Part shown: positions 43,568 through 54,190 of the stretch, one piece after another
Position numbering within the stretch: position 1 is the first letter of the stretch
Layout: the number at the start of each line of letters is the position of its first letter
Origin: Rachicladosporium sp. CCFEE 5018
Lineage: Eukaryota; Ascomycota; Dothideomycetes; Cladosporiales; Cladosporiaceae
Length of the DNA: 64,000 nt
Direction of reading: 5' to 3'
Assembly (NCBI GenBank): GCA_002077045.2
Contig: KZ111142.1
Coordinates: 668,737-732,736 of the forward strand
Position numbers and translations under genes: made by a program
The notes under the pieces: generated by a model
Database searches by the model: none
Told to the model about the DNA's origin: nothing
Seen by the model: only the letters and a program-made list of their open reading frames with translations

Positions 43568-46292
43568 TTACAAACCTCCCGCTCTCATCAGCCCAAACCC
43601 GACCGTAGCCACAACACCATAAGCCATCACAGAACTCGGCACGCCCCTAGTAAGGAAATGCCTTACTTGCAAGTACCTAACGCCGGTCTGCGGATCCTCC
43701 ATCATGATCGCGGTCATGTTCGGGAAACCCGAGGTGGGCAGCCCCATAGCAGCAGACGCCATGAGCACGCAGCCCATCACCAGTAGATTTGGATGAGGCT
43801 CAGACATGGAGGAGCCGACTTGCGCGACGAGCGGGAGGACGATGAGCGCGGCGACGGTGTGGGAGATGAATGTCGCTACAACTGTTATTAAGGCGGTGAA
43901 GATTAGGAAAGTGGGGTAGAGGCCTAGCCCGTCGATTTGGGACGTCAATGATGAGGCGAGGGTGTGCAGCAGGCCGGAGGAGTTAACTGCTTTGCCTAGG
44001 GCCAGGCCACCCGCGGCGAGGATGATGATGGTCCAGAGGAAGTTGTTGAAGTCTTCTTTCGTCAGGATGCCAGTGCCGAAGAAGAGCGCGATGGGGATTA
44101 TCGCAATGACGCCCATGTCGCCGAAGACGCCTTCCAGCTGATGACTCACGCACCACAGCACTATCGTCCCGACGGTCGTAAGACTAATGAACCATTGTAT
44201 GCCAGTAAACTTGTCTTTCATCGGTCGGATGGGGACGATTGTCGTGTTTCGGCCGGGCTGGAACGTGACAAGTAGCAGCACCCAGATCAAGAGGATGCTG
44301 AGGATACAGACTGGGAGGGCGATGAAGAACCACAGTCCCCAGCCGGGTTGCGGGGACATGTTCTGCAGTGCTATGAGGTTCTGGGGCGATGCTATGGGAG
44401 ACGCGGCGCCGCCCATGTTCGAGGAGAGGGCGATGCCGAGGAGGAGCGCTTTGGACATGTTGCTGTCGGAGGGGAGGTTGCGGAGGATGGGCTGAGGAAT
44501 GCGTCAGTATCGCACATGTTCGTAGGGCTACGAATGACAGGACCCACCTGGATAATGCTAAAACACAGCACCGGTGCCGCCACATTGCTGATCCACATAC
44601 TCGCAAACATCGCAACGCCCATACAAGCCAGCAGCACCGTCCTCGGCTTCGTGCCCGCCTTACTGAGCACAAAAGTCGCCATCATCTTAGCGATATTGTA
44701 TTTGCTCAGCGCGGCTGCGATTGTGAAGCCACCAAGCAGGAGCATGATGACAGGCGTCCACATCGCGCCAAAAATGTATGAGGCTGCTTGCTTGGAGGTG
44801 AGGCGCACGTGGGAGGCGTGCTTGTGGTCGAGGTTTGGTGAGTCGGAGCGGACGACTCGCAGTATGACGACGAGGAATGGAACTAGGAGGGAGGTGACGA
44901 AGAGGGGAATCGCCTGGGATGTAAGTTAGTATCGAGTGGCATACCGGTATGAACTCGACGTACCTCAGTAGCCCATAGCAAGCTCACGAAGATAACCAGC
45001 GCAAGACAGTTCTGCTCTACTGGGCTCTTCAATATCGGCACGATCAGCAGAACCGCAAACACAATCAGTATCGCCACCAGCGTCCAGAATGTCCCGCTCA
45101 ACAGGAACTTCGGGCATCGATACCTGCCCACTGGCGTCGAGATCTCTTTCGTCGCGCTACCCTCATCGTCGCCCTGCAACCTGCCTTTCTTTGAGTCTCC
45201 CTCCCGACCCAGCATAGTCTGGCGAATCCCCAGGTTCGCAGCCTGAGCTTTCCGCTCGATGCCTATCATTTCTCGCCAGACGGTGTTGCGTTCCCAGACT
45301 ACGTGCTCTCTCAAGTGGAGACGGAGTTCGCGGCGTGCGGCTTCAACGTCGCCCTTCGTCACGATGGCAGCGTACGAGTGTTCCAGCTTGTCTAGATTGG
45401 TAGCGAGATGCTCAAGCGTGGAGGCCTGAAACGGATAGGCTGGTTTGACGTTAGCGTTGATGTACCTCGACTTCAGCTTGCGATCGAGAGTCTTGTCATA
45501 CTTCTTCAGTACTTTGGAAAAGCCCGTTTCGTTGAGCTGGATGAAGGAGCGAAGCTCGCACACATTCACATACATGTTGATCGTGCGCTTCTTCAGTGTG
45601 ATACCTTCATCGTACAGGGCTTGGAGAGCGTCATCACCGAAGTCGTTGAAGGCCGTACTGGGGCGTCGTCGTAATTCCGTTGACCCTCGCGTATCTGGGA
45701 CTTCTCCCGTGGCAAAGTCCTTGCTCCTCTTGAGATCCTGCGAGGTTGACATAGACTTCCTCCGCTTCGTCAACGCAGACTGCTCGTTTGCATCCTCGTC
45801 ATCACTGTCATCCTCCTCAGGTATCGTAGCCTCACGACTCCCACTGGTCGACGTTCTCCGCCGAGTCTTGGGAAAATGAAAGCTCTTGAATATACTCTGC
45901 TGCCTCGCCTTCGCCCACGCACTCTGCCTGCGTAGGCCACTGTCTCCATCTGCTTCACCAGCCTCATGCTCTGCTTCAAAATCCTCCTCGTCCCGCAGTA
46001 AGCTGTCGACCTCACCAACGACTTCCAGCTCCTTAAGCTGGTAGAATGTGCAGATCTTTTCCAGCTCCTCGTCCAGCTTTCGCGAGAAGACTACATCCGG
46101 GTCCTCCCAATTCGATCCTACTCGCAACAATGGTCCTCGCTCAGCTTCCGTCTCGTCTGCATGATCCGCGACCTGTCCCTGGTTGATCTGCTTCTCGAGC
46201 TGGTAGATGAGCTTCTTGAGGTTGGAGTAGGAGATGTAGTGCGAGGACCAATCGGGGACCGCGTTGAATTGGATGCTGTGGGAAAACTTCAT
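43568..46292 (-). CDS. SPX-domain low-affinity phosphate transporter (Pho87/Pho90/Pho91 type)
   Basis: Three exons on the minus strand: 44964-46292, 44548-44913 and 43568-44491; introns are 50 and 56 nt, all phase 0, giving 872 residues. The N-terminal SPX domain begins MKFSHSIQFNAVPDWSSHYI and includes YSNLKKLIYQLEKQ and the Lys-rich GFSKVLKKYDKTLDRKLKSR, the surface that binds inositol pyrophosphates; an acidic Ser-rich insertion splits it. After about residue 410 come a dozen hydrophobic helices of the SLC13/DASS (Na_sulph_symp) fold, with LLWATEAIPLFVTSLLVP, ISNVAAPVL and LPTSGFPNMTA. Yeast relatives import phosphate at the plasma membrane (Pho87/90) or export it from the vacuole (Pho91); which one applies here is not clear. 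Confidence 0.93.
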
Positions 46293-47006
46293 CTCGGCTT
46301 CGAGAAGATCGCAGAGCTTGGCTCTACGCGCGAGCTGCGCGGGATTGGCAGGGTGGACTCGAGAGTGCCTACTATGAGGAGAGGAGTGCGATAGGAGGCC
46401 AAGCTCAATGTCTGCTGCTCCCGCTACTGCCTGAGGATCGCTGTAGGTATGCCCGTTCGCACGTCTACTCCAGACCTGTCTTGGCCGATGGTCCAGCTTT
46501 GCGGCCTGCCGTCTTTGCTGCTTGCGCGGCTATCTATCGCAACATCAAAGAAGCAGGAATGATCGTGGTCACGTTCACAGGAGCTATTACTAGAAACAAG
46601 GGCATGAACTAGGAAAGGCGAGCAGTAGCGTGGACGTAGGTGTGGAGATGATTGGTTGTGATCCCTCGCATTGCGCCATGTGGGAGTCCTGAACTCGGCG
46701 GGCGGCGCCAAGTCCGCCCTCGGATCGACCGCACTCACAATGCGATGCTCACAGCTAGAACACATGTACGTGTACCCCTTATGCTTTCGTCTCTGACAGA
46801 CGCACATGTTGGACGACGTTGCCAGAGCGCCGGGGGCGGTAGTAGCTAAACGACCACAGCAACATACCCTACTGTATCGTCATGCGTGAGGCTGAGTACG
46901 CGTCGCTTGCTGGCTGTCGAAGGAGAGAGCGGACCTCAGCTGAGAGCCGGTAGTGCACTTCACAAACGAAAAGCAGGCTGCGACTATTCAACATAGACGC
47001 CTCGCC
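46293..47006. other. Divergent intergenic region, phosphate transporter / Zn2Cys6 gene
   Basis: 0.71 kb of promoter sequence for both genes. No gene or named motif seen. Confidence 0.55.
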
Positions 47007-48890
47007 ATGTTAGCTGATTCCGTGTCACCAAAGAAATCTACAGGTTATCCTCGGACAACAACACTGCCCGTTGTGAAGAGGAAGCGCGTGCTAACTGCCA
47101 AAGGCTCACGGACAGGATGCGCCACTTGCCGGTATGGACTGCTTGTACTACTCCGCCAGACTTCCATCTGACCATACCCTAGAGTACGCAGGATAAAGTG
47201 CGACGAAGCACGGCCAGCATGCGAGAAATGCGAGACTACTGGGCGGACTTGCGATGGCTACATGCACGCTCTCATCGCCCAAGCCGACTGACCTGCAAAG
47301 CCCTGGACCAGATTACGCCTGACCAAGGCTACCGCTGCTAATGCTCTCATACTGCCACCGGCTTCCAAGCTGGCATGGACGATGCGGGCAACGGATCTCT
47401 TCGCATACGAATACTTCCGGAAAGAGACTGCCGAGCCATTGCAGCTCTTTCAACCTGCGGGCGCGTGGGTACGGCTGGCTTTACAGATGAGCCTCGAGTC
47501 GGACGCGGTACTGCGGGGGATCATGGCTGTCGGCGTAGCGCATCGTGCCTACATCAGCGTCACCAACACGTCGCTGTCTGTCCTGATGCTGACAGAGGAC
47601 AAGGTCTTGGCCAGGAAGCTATACGGTGAAGCCTTGACAGCTTTGCAGCGTTACATCGAGAAAGCCAAGCACCGCGCAGCACCTATCGAACCCATCTCAG
47701 TCGCATCTCTGCTCTTGATCACGTTCGAGACCATCTTCCAGGACAAGTACGTAGCATTCGCCCACTTCCCCTTGGCGCAGAAACTAGTCGATCAGCTTCA
47801 CGATACGAAGATCACCGAAGAGTCGAAACCCAAAGTACAGTCCTGCGCAGCAGCAACACAGCTTTCTGCGACTTTCGATCGCCTGCGAGGCGAGCTTACC
47901 CCTCTGCTCGACAGCATGCAAATTACAGACTTGCCACGCCACTGCGCCGCTCCGTTAAACCATAGACTCGACGTCCGACTTGCCCATCTCATCGTAGAAC
48001 ACGATGCAATCCTCCAAGGTCTCCGCACCCTTGCAGCACCGCACTGGGCGCACCGCAGCGATTTCGACCGCGCAGTCCGCCTCTGCTTGACCTACTGCCA
48101 CAGCCGCTCCATCGCCTTACCGCCAAACAGTACGCTACCGTCCCGCATCTCCTCTCTCCTGGACAATCTCCACGCCTGGTCCGAGGTCGTTAAAACATAC
48201 CCCAACCACGCATCCCGCTACTTACAACTCCTGCGAATCCGCCACTTCACTACCCTCTTCTGCCTGTCAACCTGCCGCGCCACCTCCGAGACCCCAACAG
48301 ACGCCCTAACCGCAAACTTTAACGCAACGCTCAATACCATAGAATCCTACCTCTCCTCCAGCGACCCAGCACCAGACTCCCCTCCACGGATCCCCTCCCT
48401 CCCAAACCCCCCCAACAAACCCCCTACCCCCCAACTCAGCTTCTCCCTCGACCACGGCCTCCTCCCAGCCCTCCACCTAATCGCTACAAAATGCCGAGCC
48501 CTCCCCACGCGTCTCCGCGCCATAGCGCTCCTTCGCGCCCACCGCCGCAGAGAAGGCCTGCGCCTCTCGTCTGTCGTGGCCGCCGTCGCCGAGAGCGTCA
48601 TCGCGCTCGAGGAAACGCGCGCAGCGGACACGTGGCCTATGCCCGAAGGCGCGCGTTTCGCAGAGACGGTTATCTGCGGGCAGCGCGCGGATGCGAGGCG
48701 CGTGCGGCTAGTTTGTGGGCGATTCGAGGCGGGGAGTCGGGGGCGGAGGGTTGTGATTGAGGAGTTTGAGGGGCAGGGGTCGCCGCTTTGTGCTGTGCCG
48801 GTTGGGCTTAGGGTTTGGGATCTAGGCGGGGTTGAGTGGGAAGGGGGTGGCGGGGCGGAGCTGGGTGTTGTGGTTTCTTGTACGCCGTGA
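47007..48890 (+). pseudogene. Zn2Cys6 transcription factor interrupted by one in-frame TGA
   Basis: Exon 1 47007-47131 (MLADSVSPKKSTGYPRT...) and exon 2 47183-48890, joined by a 51-nt intron inside the zinc cluster (CG|A). The cluster reads GCATCRVRRIKCDEARPACE then KCETTGRTCDGY, with all six cysteines. At 47289-47291 a TGA stops the frame just after HALIAQAD. The same frame then continues without another stop for about 530 codons, starting PAKPWTRLRLTKATAAN and including the regulator middle region (MRATDLFAYEYFRKETAEPL...) up to GVVVSCTP. No GT occurs between the zinc cluster and the downstream ORF, so no canonical intron can remove the stop. Sequencing error, recent pseudogene or stop-codon readthrough all fit. 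Targets unknown. Confidence 0.75.
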
Positions 48891-49001
48891 GAGGGGGGGT
48901 TGTGGATTCTTGGTTATATGCTATATTGCAAGCGCTGGAAGGACTGGGGATGCGTGTAGCCCGTCAATCGCTATGCAAATCTATCAGACCCCCAAGTCTG
49001 C

Positions 49002-51518
49002 TTAATTGGCCATGCCCTCAATCTCCTCGTCCGCTTCAGCGTAGCTAACCCTCGCCTGTCCACCTCTTGCACTCTTCCGGCCCTGCGGCAGACTCGGCCG
49101 TTTATTTGGCGTCGGCTCTCCATCCTCGCTCTCATCCCCCTCAAACTCCGCCTCCTCACTACTAGCCTCCTCAGCTTCATCGGAGGCACTGGGCGTCAGC
49201 TGCTCGACCTTCGCCTTTGCCTTTTGGGGCTTAGCAGGCGCCTTCCTCTTAGCAGCTACAGGCTTTGCAGGAATCTGGGCCTCTGCGGCTTCGATCTTGA
49301 CGGCAGCTTTGGCTTCGGCTTCCTCGATCTTGAGGTTGGCTTTGGCGACAGCGGCATCGGCTTTCTTCCGCATCGCAGCTTTGGCTTTCTTCGTAGCGGG
49401 CGTTAAACCCTCATCACTGCCTTCGCCTGGGTCTTCGAGCTTGACACCGTCAGCGCCTACTGTGGTTTCGGCTTTGATAGCGGCTTGTCGCTCATTGTAC
49501 GCCTTCTCCGCCGCAGCTTTAGACTTGGCCTTTGCTTTCTCGGCTTTCGCGACATCATCTTCCACCTTGGGTTTTACTTCCCGCTTCTTCGGCCTCAGCC
49601 ACTCCTCCATGCCTACGGGCCAGTAGACACGGCCGTCGGGGCCACCCATGCCGACTTCCTCCTCGGCCACCATATCAAACGTCTCGCCCTTCGCTATCCG
49701 CCGCTGTCCAGCCACTGAGTCGGCGAGTTTATTATCATCCCGCCGCTCATACGGCGTGAGATCCGTGAAGCTGTTAAACCCCGGCAGCTTAAACGTCCGC
49801 ATCAGCTCGAAAACAGCTTGCTCCTTATCCTTCGCTTCGATCATGAGATCCATATCATCCGTGCAAGGCGGCAGGCTCCAAACCCTCGGGTTGTGTTTCC
49901 TTCGCTGCCGTCCGGTAATAGCAGCAGGCGTCTGCTCGGAGTAGTGCATCTTTGGCGTGATGCCCTTTCGTCTCCAGGTCGCGAGGATGCGTGGCATGAT
50001 GTCTGCCATGTCCTGCGAGCCTTCGCGGCATTGCTCAGCGTCGAAGAGGATGTTATGGTGATGCCAGTCCAGCACAAAGGGGATGTTGAGTTCTTCGCAT
50101 ATGGGAAGAAGGTCGTGGGCGGTGTAGCACACATCGTCATTTTCGAGGACTAGGCGGTTCTTGACAGATTGAGAAAGGCGGGCGTAGTTCTCTCGGAAGC
50201 GAGCCACGGTTTCGGCTTTGCCTTCGAAGACACCGCCCATGTGAAGGATCATGACGGCGTCTTTGTTTTGTTGGTCGGGGAGGGAGAGGAGACTGAACAT
50301 TTCATCGTGGTAGTCTAAATCTCTGATCGCGTTCTCAATGACACTTGGCCGCGGTGAGCCGAGCTGCGTAAACTGGCCTGGATGTGTTGTTACGCGGTGG
50401 CCGAGCTCAGCTATCACGCGGCCGGCGGAGGCAAGGGCTTCAGACGCGAAGGGTGCGAGTTTGTAGCCGTACTCTGGGTGGGAGGCGAAAGGGAACATTT
50501 CGCTCGAGAGACGCAAGAAGCGGATGTGGTATTTATCGTTCCAGCGGATCATCTTCTCGATATCTCGCACATTTGCTAGACAGATCTCTTGCACGTATTT
50601 GTGGCCCCTCGCCTCATCGGCAGGCAGTGTTCGGTCTGGACGGTTCTTGGTCGCGTGCTCGGGTTCGTCTGGATGTTGGAGAGGATGGCGGTGTTCGAGG
50701 ATCGACTGAATCCGGCAGGTTCGCGAGGAGAAGATGGGAGGATTCGACGCACGGAGGTAGGTGTTCAGACACGCGTAGCCAAGGCGGCCTTTCCAGGGTA
50801 GGGGAAGGTACGAGCTGTTGACTGCTGGCGGTCTCGCAAGGGCGGCTTTCAGCTCTTCGGGGTCTGCATCTTCGTCGCCGTCTGCTTCTGGGTCGCCTGG
50901 ACTGTCTTCATTGCTTGCTTTTTTTGCGACCTTCTTCGCAGGCGTTGCAGAAATGACTGAGGCCGCATCTGTCTCCTCTTCGACCTTAGGTTCCTTCTTC
51001 TTACCACGCGCTTTCTTAAGCGGTGTCTTCGCCTCCGCAGCGTCTACAACAGCTGCCACGGCGCTCTCGGCTGCGATTACATCTGCTGCCGTCGTCTTAG
51101 CCACCTTCTTCGCTCGCTGCCGCTTGGGCTTTGGTGCCTCGACGAGATCTGGCGCATCACTCAGAGGGCTTTCCTCTTTTAAGCTGTTGCTGTTGGGCAA
51201 ATGGCCCGAAACAATATCTCCGTTCGGTACATTATCAGGCGAGGCACGTGTAGCATCAGGCGCGTCGAAGATGTCCTCGCGTTCCTCTGGGTTCAGTGCA
51301 GCTGCGGTCGAGGCTTTGCGCGCTGAGGCACGTCGCTTGAGAGGTGGCGTGGCGCCATTCGAATGCGCTCCGTTGCCCAAGGTTGCACAATGCTTGCGCT
51401 TTGTCGCCGCCATGATCAAGGAGGTGCGAAAGGAGAATGATGGACTCGAGCCTCGCGTGATAAGGAAAGAGTAGCGATGTTGAGCAATGCGGCACCTTCG
51501 TAGCAAGGCAACAAACAT
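49002..51518 (-). CDS. UVE1: UV-damage endonuclease UVE1/UvsE
   Basis: A single exon of 838 residues from the first ATG (51518); a second in-frame ATG at 51413 begins MAATKRKHCATLGNG. The central ~330 residues are the UvsE TIM barrel: LGYACLNTYLR, RWNDKYHIRFLRLSSEMFPF, GHRVTTHPGQFTQLGSPRPS, DAVMILHMGGVFEGK, RLVLENDDVCYTAHDLLPIC, FVLDWHHHNI and KMHYSEQTP, with the His/Glu/Asp metal ligands. Both flanks are long Lys/Ala/Glu-rich extensions with nuclear-localisation-like clusters. The enzyme nicks DNA 5' to UV photoproducts and other lesions and starts an excision pathway independent of NER. The 35 residues before the second ATG are Arg-rich and have no acidic residue, like a mitochondrial presequence. 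Confidence 0.95.
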   Translation of the reverse strand: MFVALLRRCRIAQHRYSFLITRGSSPSFSFRTSLIMAATKRKHCATLGNGAHSNGATPPLKRRASARKASTAAALNPEEREDIFDAPDATRASPDNVPNGDIVSGHLPNSNSLKEESPLSDAPDLVEAPKPKRQRAKKVAKTTAADVIAAESAVAAVVDAAEAKTPLKKARGKKKEPKVEEETDAASVISATPAKKVAKKASNEDSPGDPEADGDEDADPEELKAALARPPAVNSSYLPLPWKGRLGYACLNTYLRASNPPIFSSRTCRIQSILEHRHPLQHPDEPEHATKNRPDRTLPADEARGHKYVQEICLANVRDIEKMIRWNDKYHIRFLRLSSEMFPFASHPEYGYKLAPFASEALASAGRVIAELGHRVTTHPGQFTQLGSPRPSVIENAIRDLDYHDEMFSLLSLPDQQNKDAVMILHMGGVFEGKAETVARFRENYARLSQSVKNRLVLENDDVCYTAHDLLPICEELNIPFVLDWHHHNILFDAEQCREGSQDMADIMPRILATWRRKGITPKMHYSEQTPAAITGRQRRKHNPRVWSLPPCTDDMDLMIEAKDKEQAVFELMRTFKLPGFNSFTDLTPYERRDDNKLADSVAGQRRIAKGETFDMVAEEEVGMGGPDGRVYWPVGMEEWLRPKKREVKPKVEDDVAKAEKAKAKSKAAAEKAYNERQAAIKAETTVGADGVKLEDPGEGSDEGLTPATKKAKAAMRKKADAAVAKANLKIEEAEAKAAVKIEAAEAQIPAKPVAAKRKAPAKPQKAKAKVEQLTPSASDEAEEASSEEAEFEGDESEDGEPTPNKRPSLPQGRKSARGGQARVSYAEADEEIEGMAN

Positions 51519-52519
51519 GAAAGAAACGCGCAGAGACGCGATTAAAACTAAGAAGTTTCCACGCCTACCTGTAGCATCAAGACGATACTCCTGCCACTAC
51601 TGCAGCATCTTTACCCGTTGAAGTGACTGATCGCGATCTACGATTGCCAACGTCATCTCAGATCTCATCGTCTGGCGCTCGTGGCTCGGAGAAAGGTATC
51701 TCCGAGTTCCTCACTTCATTCTCCGACGGTGGGTCGTGCCTTCCTCAATTTCACCATACTATCCGCAGGTCGACAGGAGACGTACCCTGACCAGACAGTG
51801 CCTTGCGATGAATGGTCGGCGGTGTGTTTTGCGCTCATGCTCGTCTGCAACGATCGCAGCGGTTGCGCCAGTTGCTGCGTAGTCGTTATGCTGTCGGTAA
51901 GCGAAATCCGTTTGAGACGTGCGCTTTTAGCTGGAGATCGAGAGCAAGAACATGCAATACGCTTTCGTGTATTACTGACGCAATAGCGTACACCGCAGCG
52001 GTCAGGAACACAGTACCAGGACCTGGCTTCTGCTCGGGCTCGTTGTTGAAGCATGGCATCAGGCCACACAGTGGAAATCTGGGTCAACGCAAGTATAAAG
52101 AAAGCGCATGGCACTGACAAAGAAAGAATTTGTACGAGAGAGAAGGATGCCGCTTGAGCTCCTATTCGGTCCTCGTCCGTGTCCTGCTTTCAGTTCTGGC
52201 ATTGCAGGAAAATGCGCTCTTTGAGTAATGACCAAACTGGAGCAGCGAGCATGGCCACTACTGCTGGACAGAGCACGTGTCCAATGGCCGCGAGCATCGG
52301 CTTTCCAACTGTAGTCCGTCTATTCTTCACGAACTGGAAGACGTGAAGTGCACGATAGGCGCGTGTAACGCGATTGCCGTCAGGCACCAGGTCTTGGCAC
52401 GTTCACTAGACACTGCGACTTCCGCCGTCTAGACAACAGAGGGCATCTCTGCTCAACACCGCACATCTTCTCGGACACTGTACGCAACGATACTCTCACA
52501 TCTGCTTGAACTATACACC
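51519..52519. other. Divergent intergenic region, UVE1 / F-box-like gene 1
   Basis: 1.0 kb. It contains a paired GATC element (51629-51638) about 110 bp upstream of the first UVE1 ATG. Otherwise only short unsupported frames. Confidence 0.55.
51629..51638. promoter_or_regulatory. Paired GATC element upstream of UVE1, possible light-response site
   Basis: GATCGCGATC, two GATC boxes 2 nt apart and palindromic, with a further CGAT at 51641. White-collar-type GATA factors bind paired GATN boxes upstream of light-induced fungal genes, and UVE1 is known to be white-collar regulated in Cryptococcus. Short motifs like this arise by chance. Confidence 0.3.
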
Positions 52520-53164
52520 ATGGCGGACTCACAGTCCACGGTCCTCGGCCGCTGCTTGCTCTTGGAGCTACCACCAGAGCTGCGACTTATCATCTACTCC
52601 TACCTGGACGAGGTCACGACGTTCACGCTCAAGCATGTCGTCGTGCAGGATAAGGTGTTCCTCTTCCGTTTGAAGGACGTGACCGACACTCTCATCATAC
52701 AGTCAATCTGCCGCACCATCCGCGATGAGTCCTTGTCCCTACTCCATCCTGCCGCACGCTATGCTCTCACGATCGACGACAATGCGTACAAGGCCACCAA
52801 AGTCAAGGGTGAGCGTAAGCGCCAAACAGCATACGAGCAACTGGACCTATTGAGCAACAGCACCCATTTCGCCCAGGTGCGCGAGCTCGTCGTGAACATC
52901 CGAAGTTCGGGACGAAGTGGCAAAGTCATGAGTGACTGGCTAGTTACCGCCGTGCACGAGGTTATGCGCCGCATCGAAAAAGCTGAGAAGCTGGAGCGCC
53001 TTAAGATTATCATCCCCTTTGGGACACGTGGGACTGTGTACAGCACGCTCTGTCGTGCAGTTGTGGAGATGCGTTATGACGGCAAGCTTACCCTCGAGAG
53101 ATCAGAGGACGGCATTCACATGCAATCGTATTCAATGAAGGACTGCAAGAAGCACGCAAGGTAA
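52520..53164 (+). CDS. F-box-like protein, tandem paralog 1
   Basis: A single exon of 214 residues. Near the N-terminus, RCLLLELPPELRLIIYSYLD is the short F-box-like motif (L-x-L-P-x-E-L-R-x-x-I-Y) common in many small Dothideomycete proteins. The rest is mixed alpha/beta with STHFAQVRELVVNIRSSGRS and RLKIIIPFGTRGTVYS. It could be a substrate adaptor of an SCF ubiquitin ligase, but most such proteins are uncharacterised. First of three tandem relatives on the same strand. Confidence 0.75.
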   Translation: MADSQSTVLGRCLLLELPPELRLIIYSYLDEVTTFTLKHVVVQDKVFLFRLKDVTDTLIIQSICRTIRDESLSLLHPAARYALTIDDNAYKATKVKGERKRQTAYEQLDLLSNSTHFAQVRELVVNIRSSGRSGKVMSDWLVTAVHEVMRRIEKAEKLERLKIIIPFGTRGTVYSTLCRAVVEMRYDGKLTLERSEDGIHMQSYSMKDCKKHAR

Positions 53165-53669
53165 CTCACATGGCTGCGCCTGAGTCATGCCCTGATGCTG
53201 ACAGTCCGTTAGCATAAGATGGTTATGAATCTTTGCTATTACGACACAACGAACGTCCTCGAACATGTCTCGCACATGCTGCAGTGATGGACAATCAGAG
53301 CGAATACGGTCGAACCTAGGAGGTTGCTCGGAAGCTCAGGCGAGAGAAGGTGCGCCTATCGGACAGTGTGCTTGGAGAGCAGTTCGCTATACAAGTACGA
53401 TCAACCTGAAGTCAGTATACACATGGATTCCCGTTCTCACTGCCCGCCCACTTGAACTTTAAATGACCTGCATGGCGTGGGCCAGACATACAATCAACCG
53501 GTCACTTCTATTAGGCTTTGTCGTTCCTGCCTCCGATCGCTGCCATGTGAAAGCACGAGATCGTGTAGGTGGGCTGTCGGTTCCTTGGTTTCCCTCCGCT
53601 TCGTCCTCAGTCCACCACTGTACTTTGCACTACCATTCCACCATACAACCTATCAAGCAGTCTCGCACG
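53165..53669. other. Intergenic between F-box-like paralogs 1 and 2
   Basis: 0.5 kb with nothing recognised. The frame of paralog 2 is open upstream to 53463, but the extension is not protein-like. Confidence 0.5.
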
Positions 53670-54095
53670 ATGGCGACTGCACCAACGGACCACCCCAGTC
53701 GCTGCCCTTTCCTTGAGCTTCCGACAGGGCTTCGACTGGAGATCTACGGTCACCTCGGGCTACACGATACTTTGAAGCTACAGCAGGTTGTGGTGCTTGA
53801 CAAGCAAGGTCAGCTCCGCTTGAAGGACAAGTCAACACGCACACCGATGCTCTCAATCTGCCACATCATTCGCAATGAACTCCAGCCACTGCTGAACTCA
53901 GTCGCCTTCCATGCTATCATTATCGATGGACTGCATCTTAAGACCGCAAAGTCCGCAAGTGGACATCAACGCCGAGCGCACAATGAGGAGCTCGTGTTAC
54001 TAAGTAGCTCCACCCACGTCGGCCATGATCGATCGCGGCGGCTACAACCCGCCCGTCGTGATTACACCGCCACACAACAGCGCAGTAACTGCTGA
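53670..54095 (+). pseudogene. F-box-like protein, tandem paralog 2, C-terminally truncated
   Basis: An open frame of 141 residues against 214-215 for its neighbours. The N-terminal two thirds align well (RCPFLELPTGLRLEIYGHLG, LKLQQVVVLDKQGQLRLKDK, ELVLLSSSTHV). After STHV the sequence becomes unrelated (GHDRSRRLQPARRDY) and stops, and the DNA then runs straight into the promoter of paralog 3, so the C-terminal third is missing from the DNA itself. It is either a decayed copy or a functional short form. Confidence 0.6.
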
Positions 54096-54190
54096 CGCAA
54101 GCTTCGTTCGCTCCGTTACTTGTAATCATCCTCCGCTCGCATTACTTCCATCACCTCTCTACGCCGGTTTCCATTACCCTCATCTTCGTC

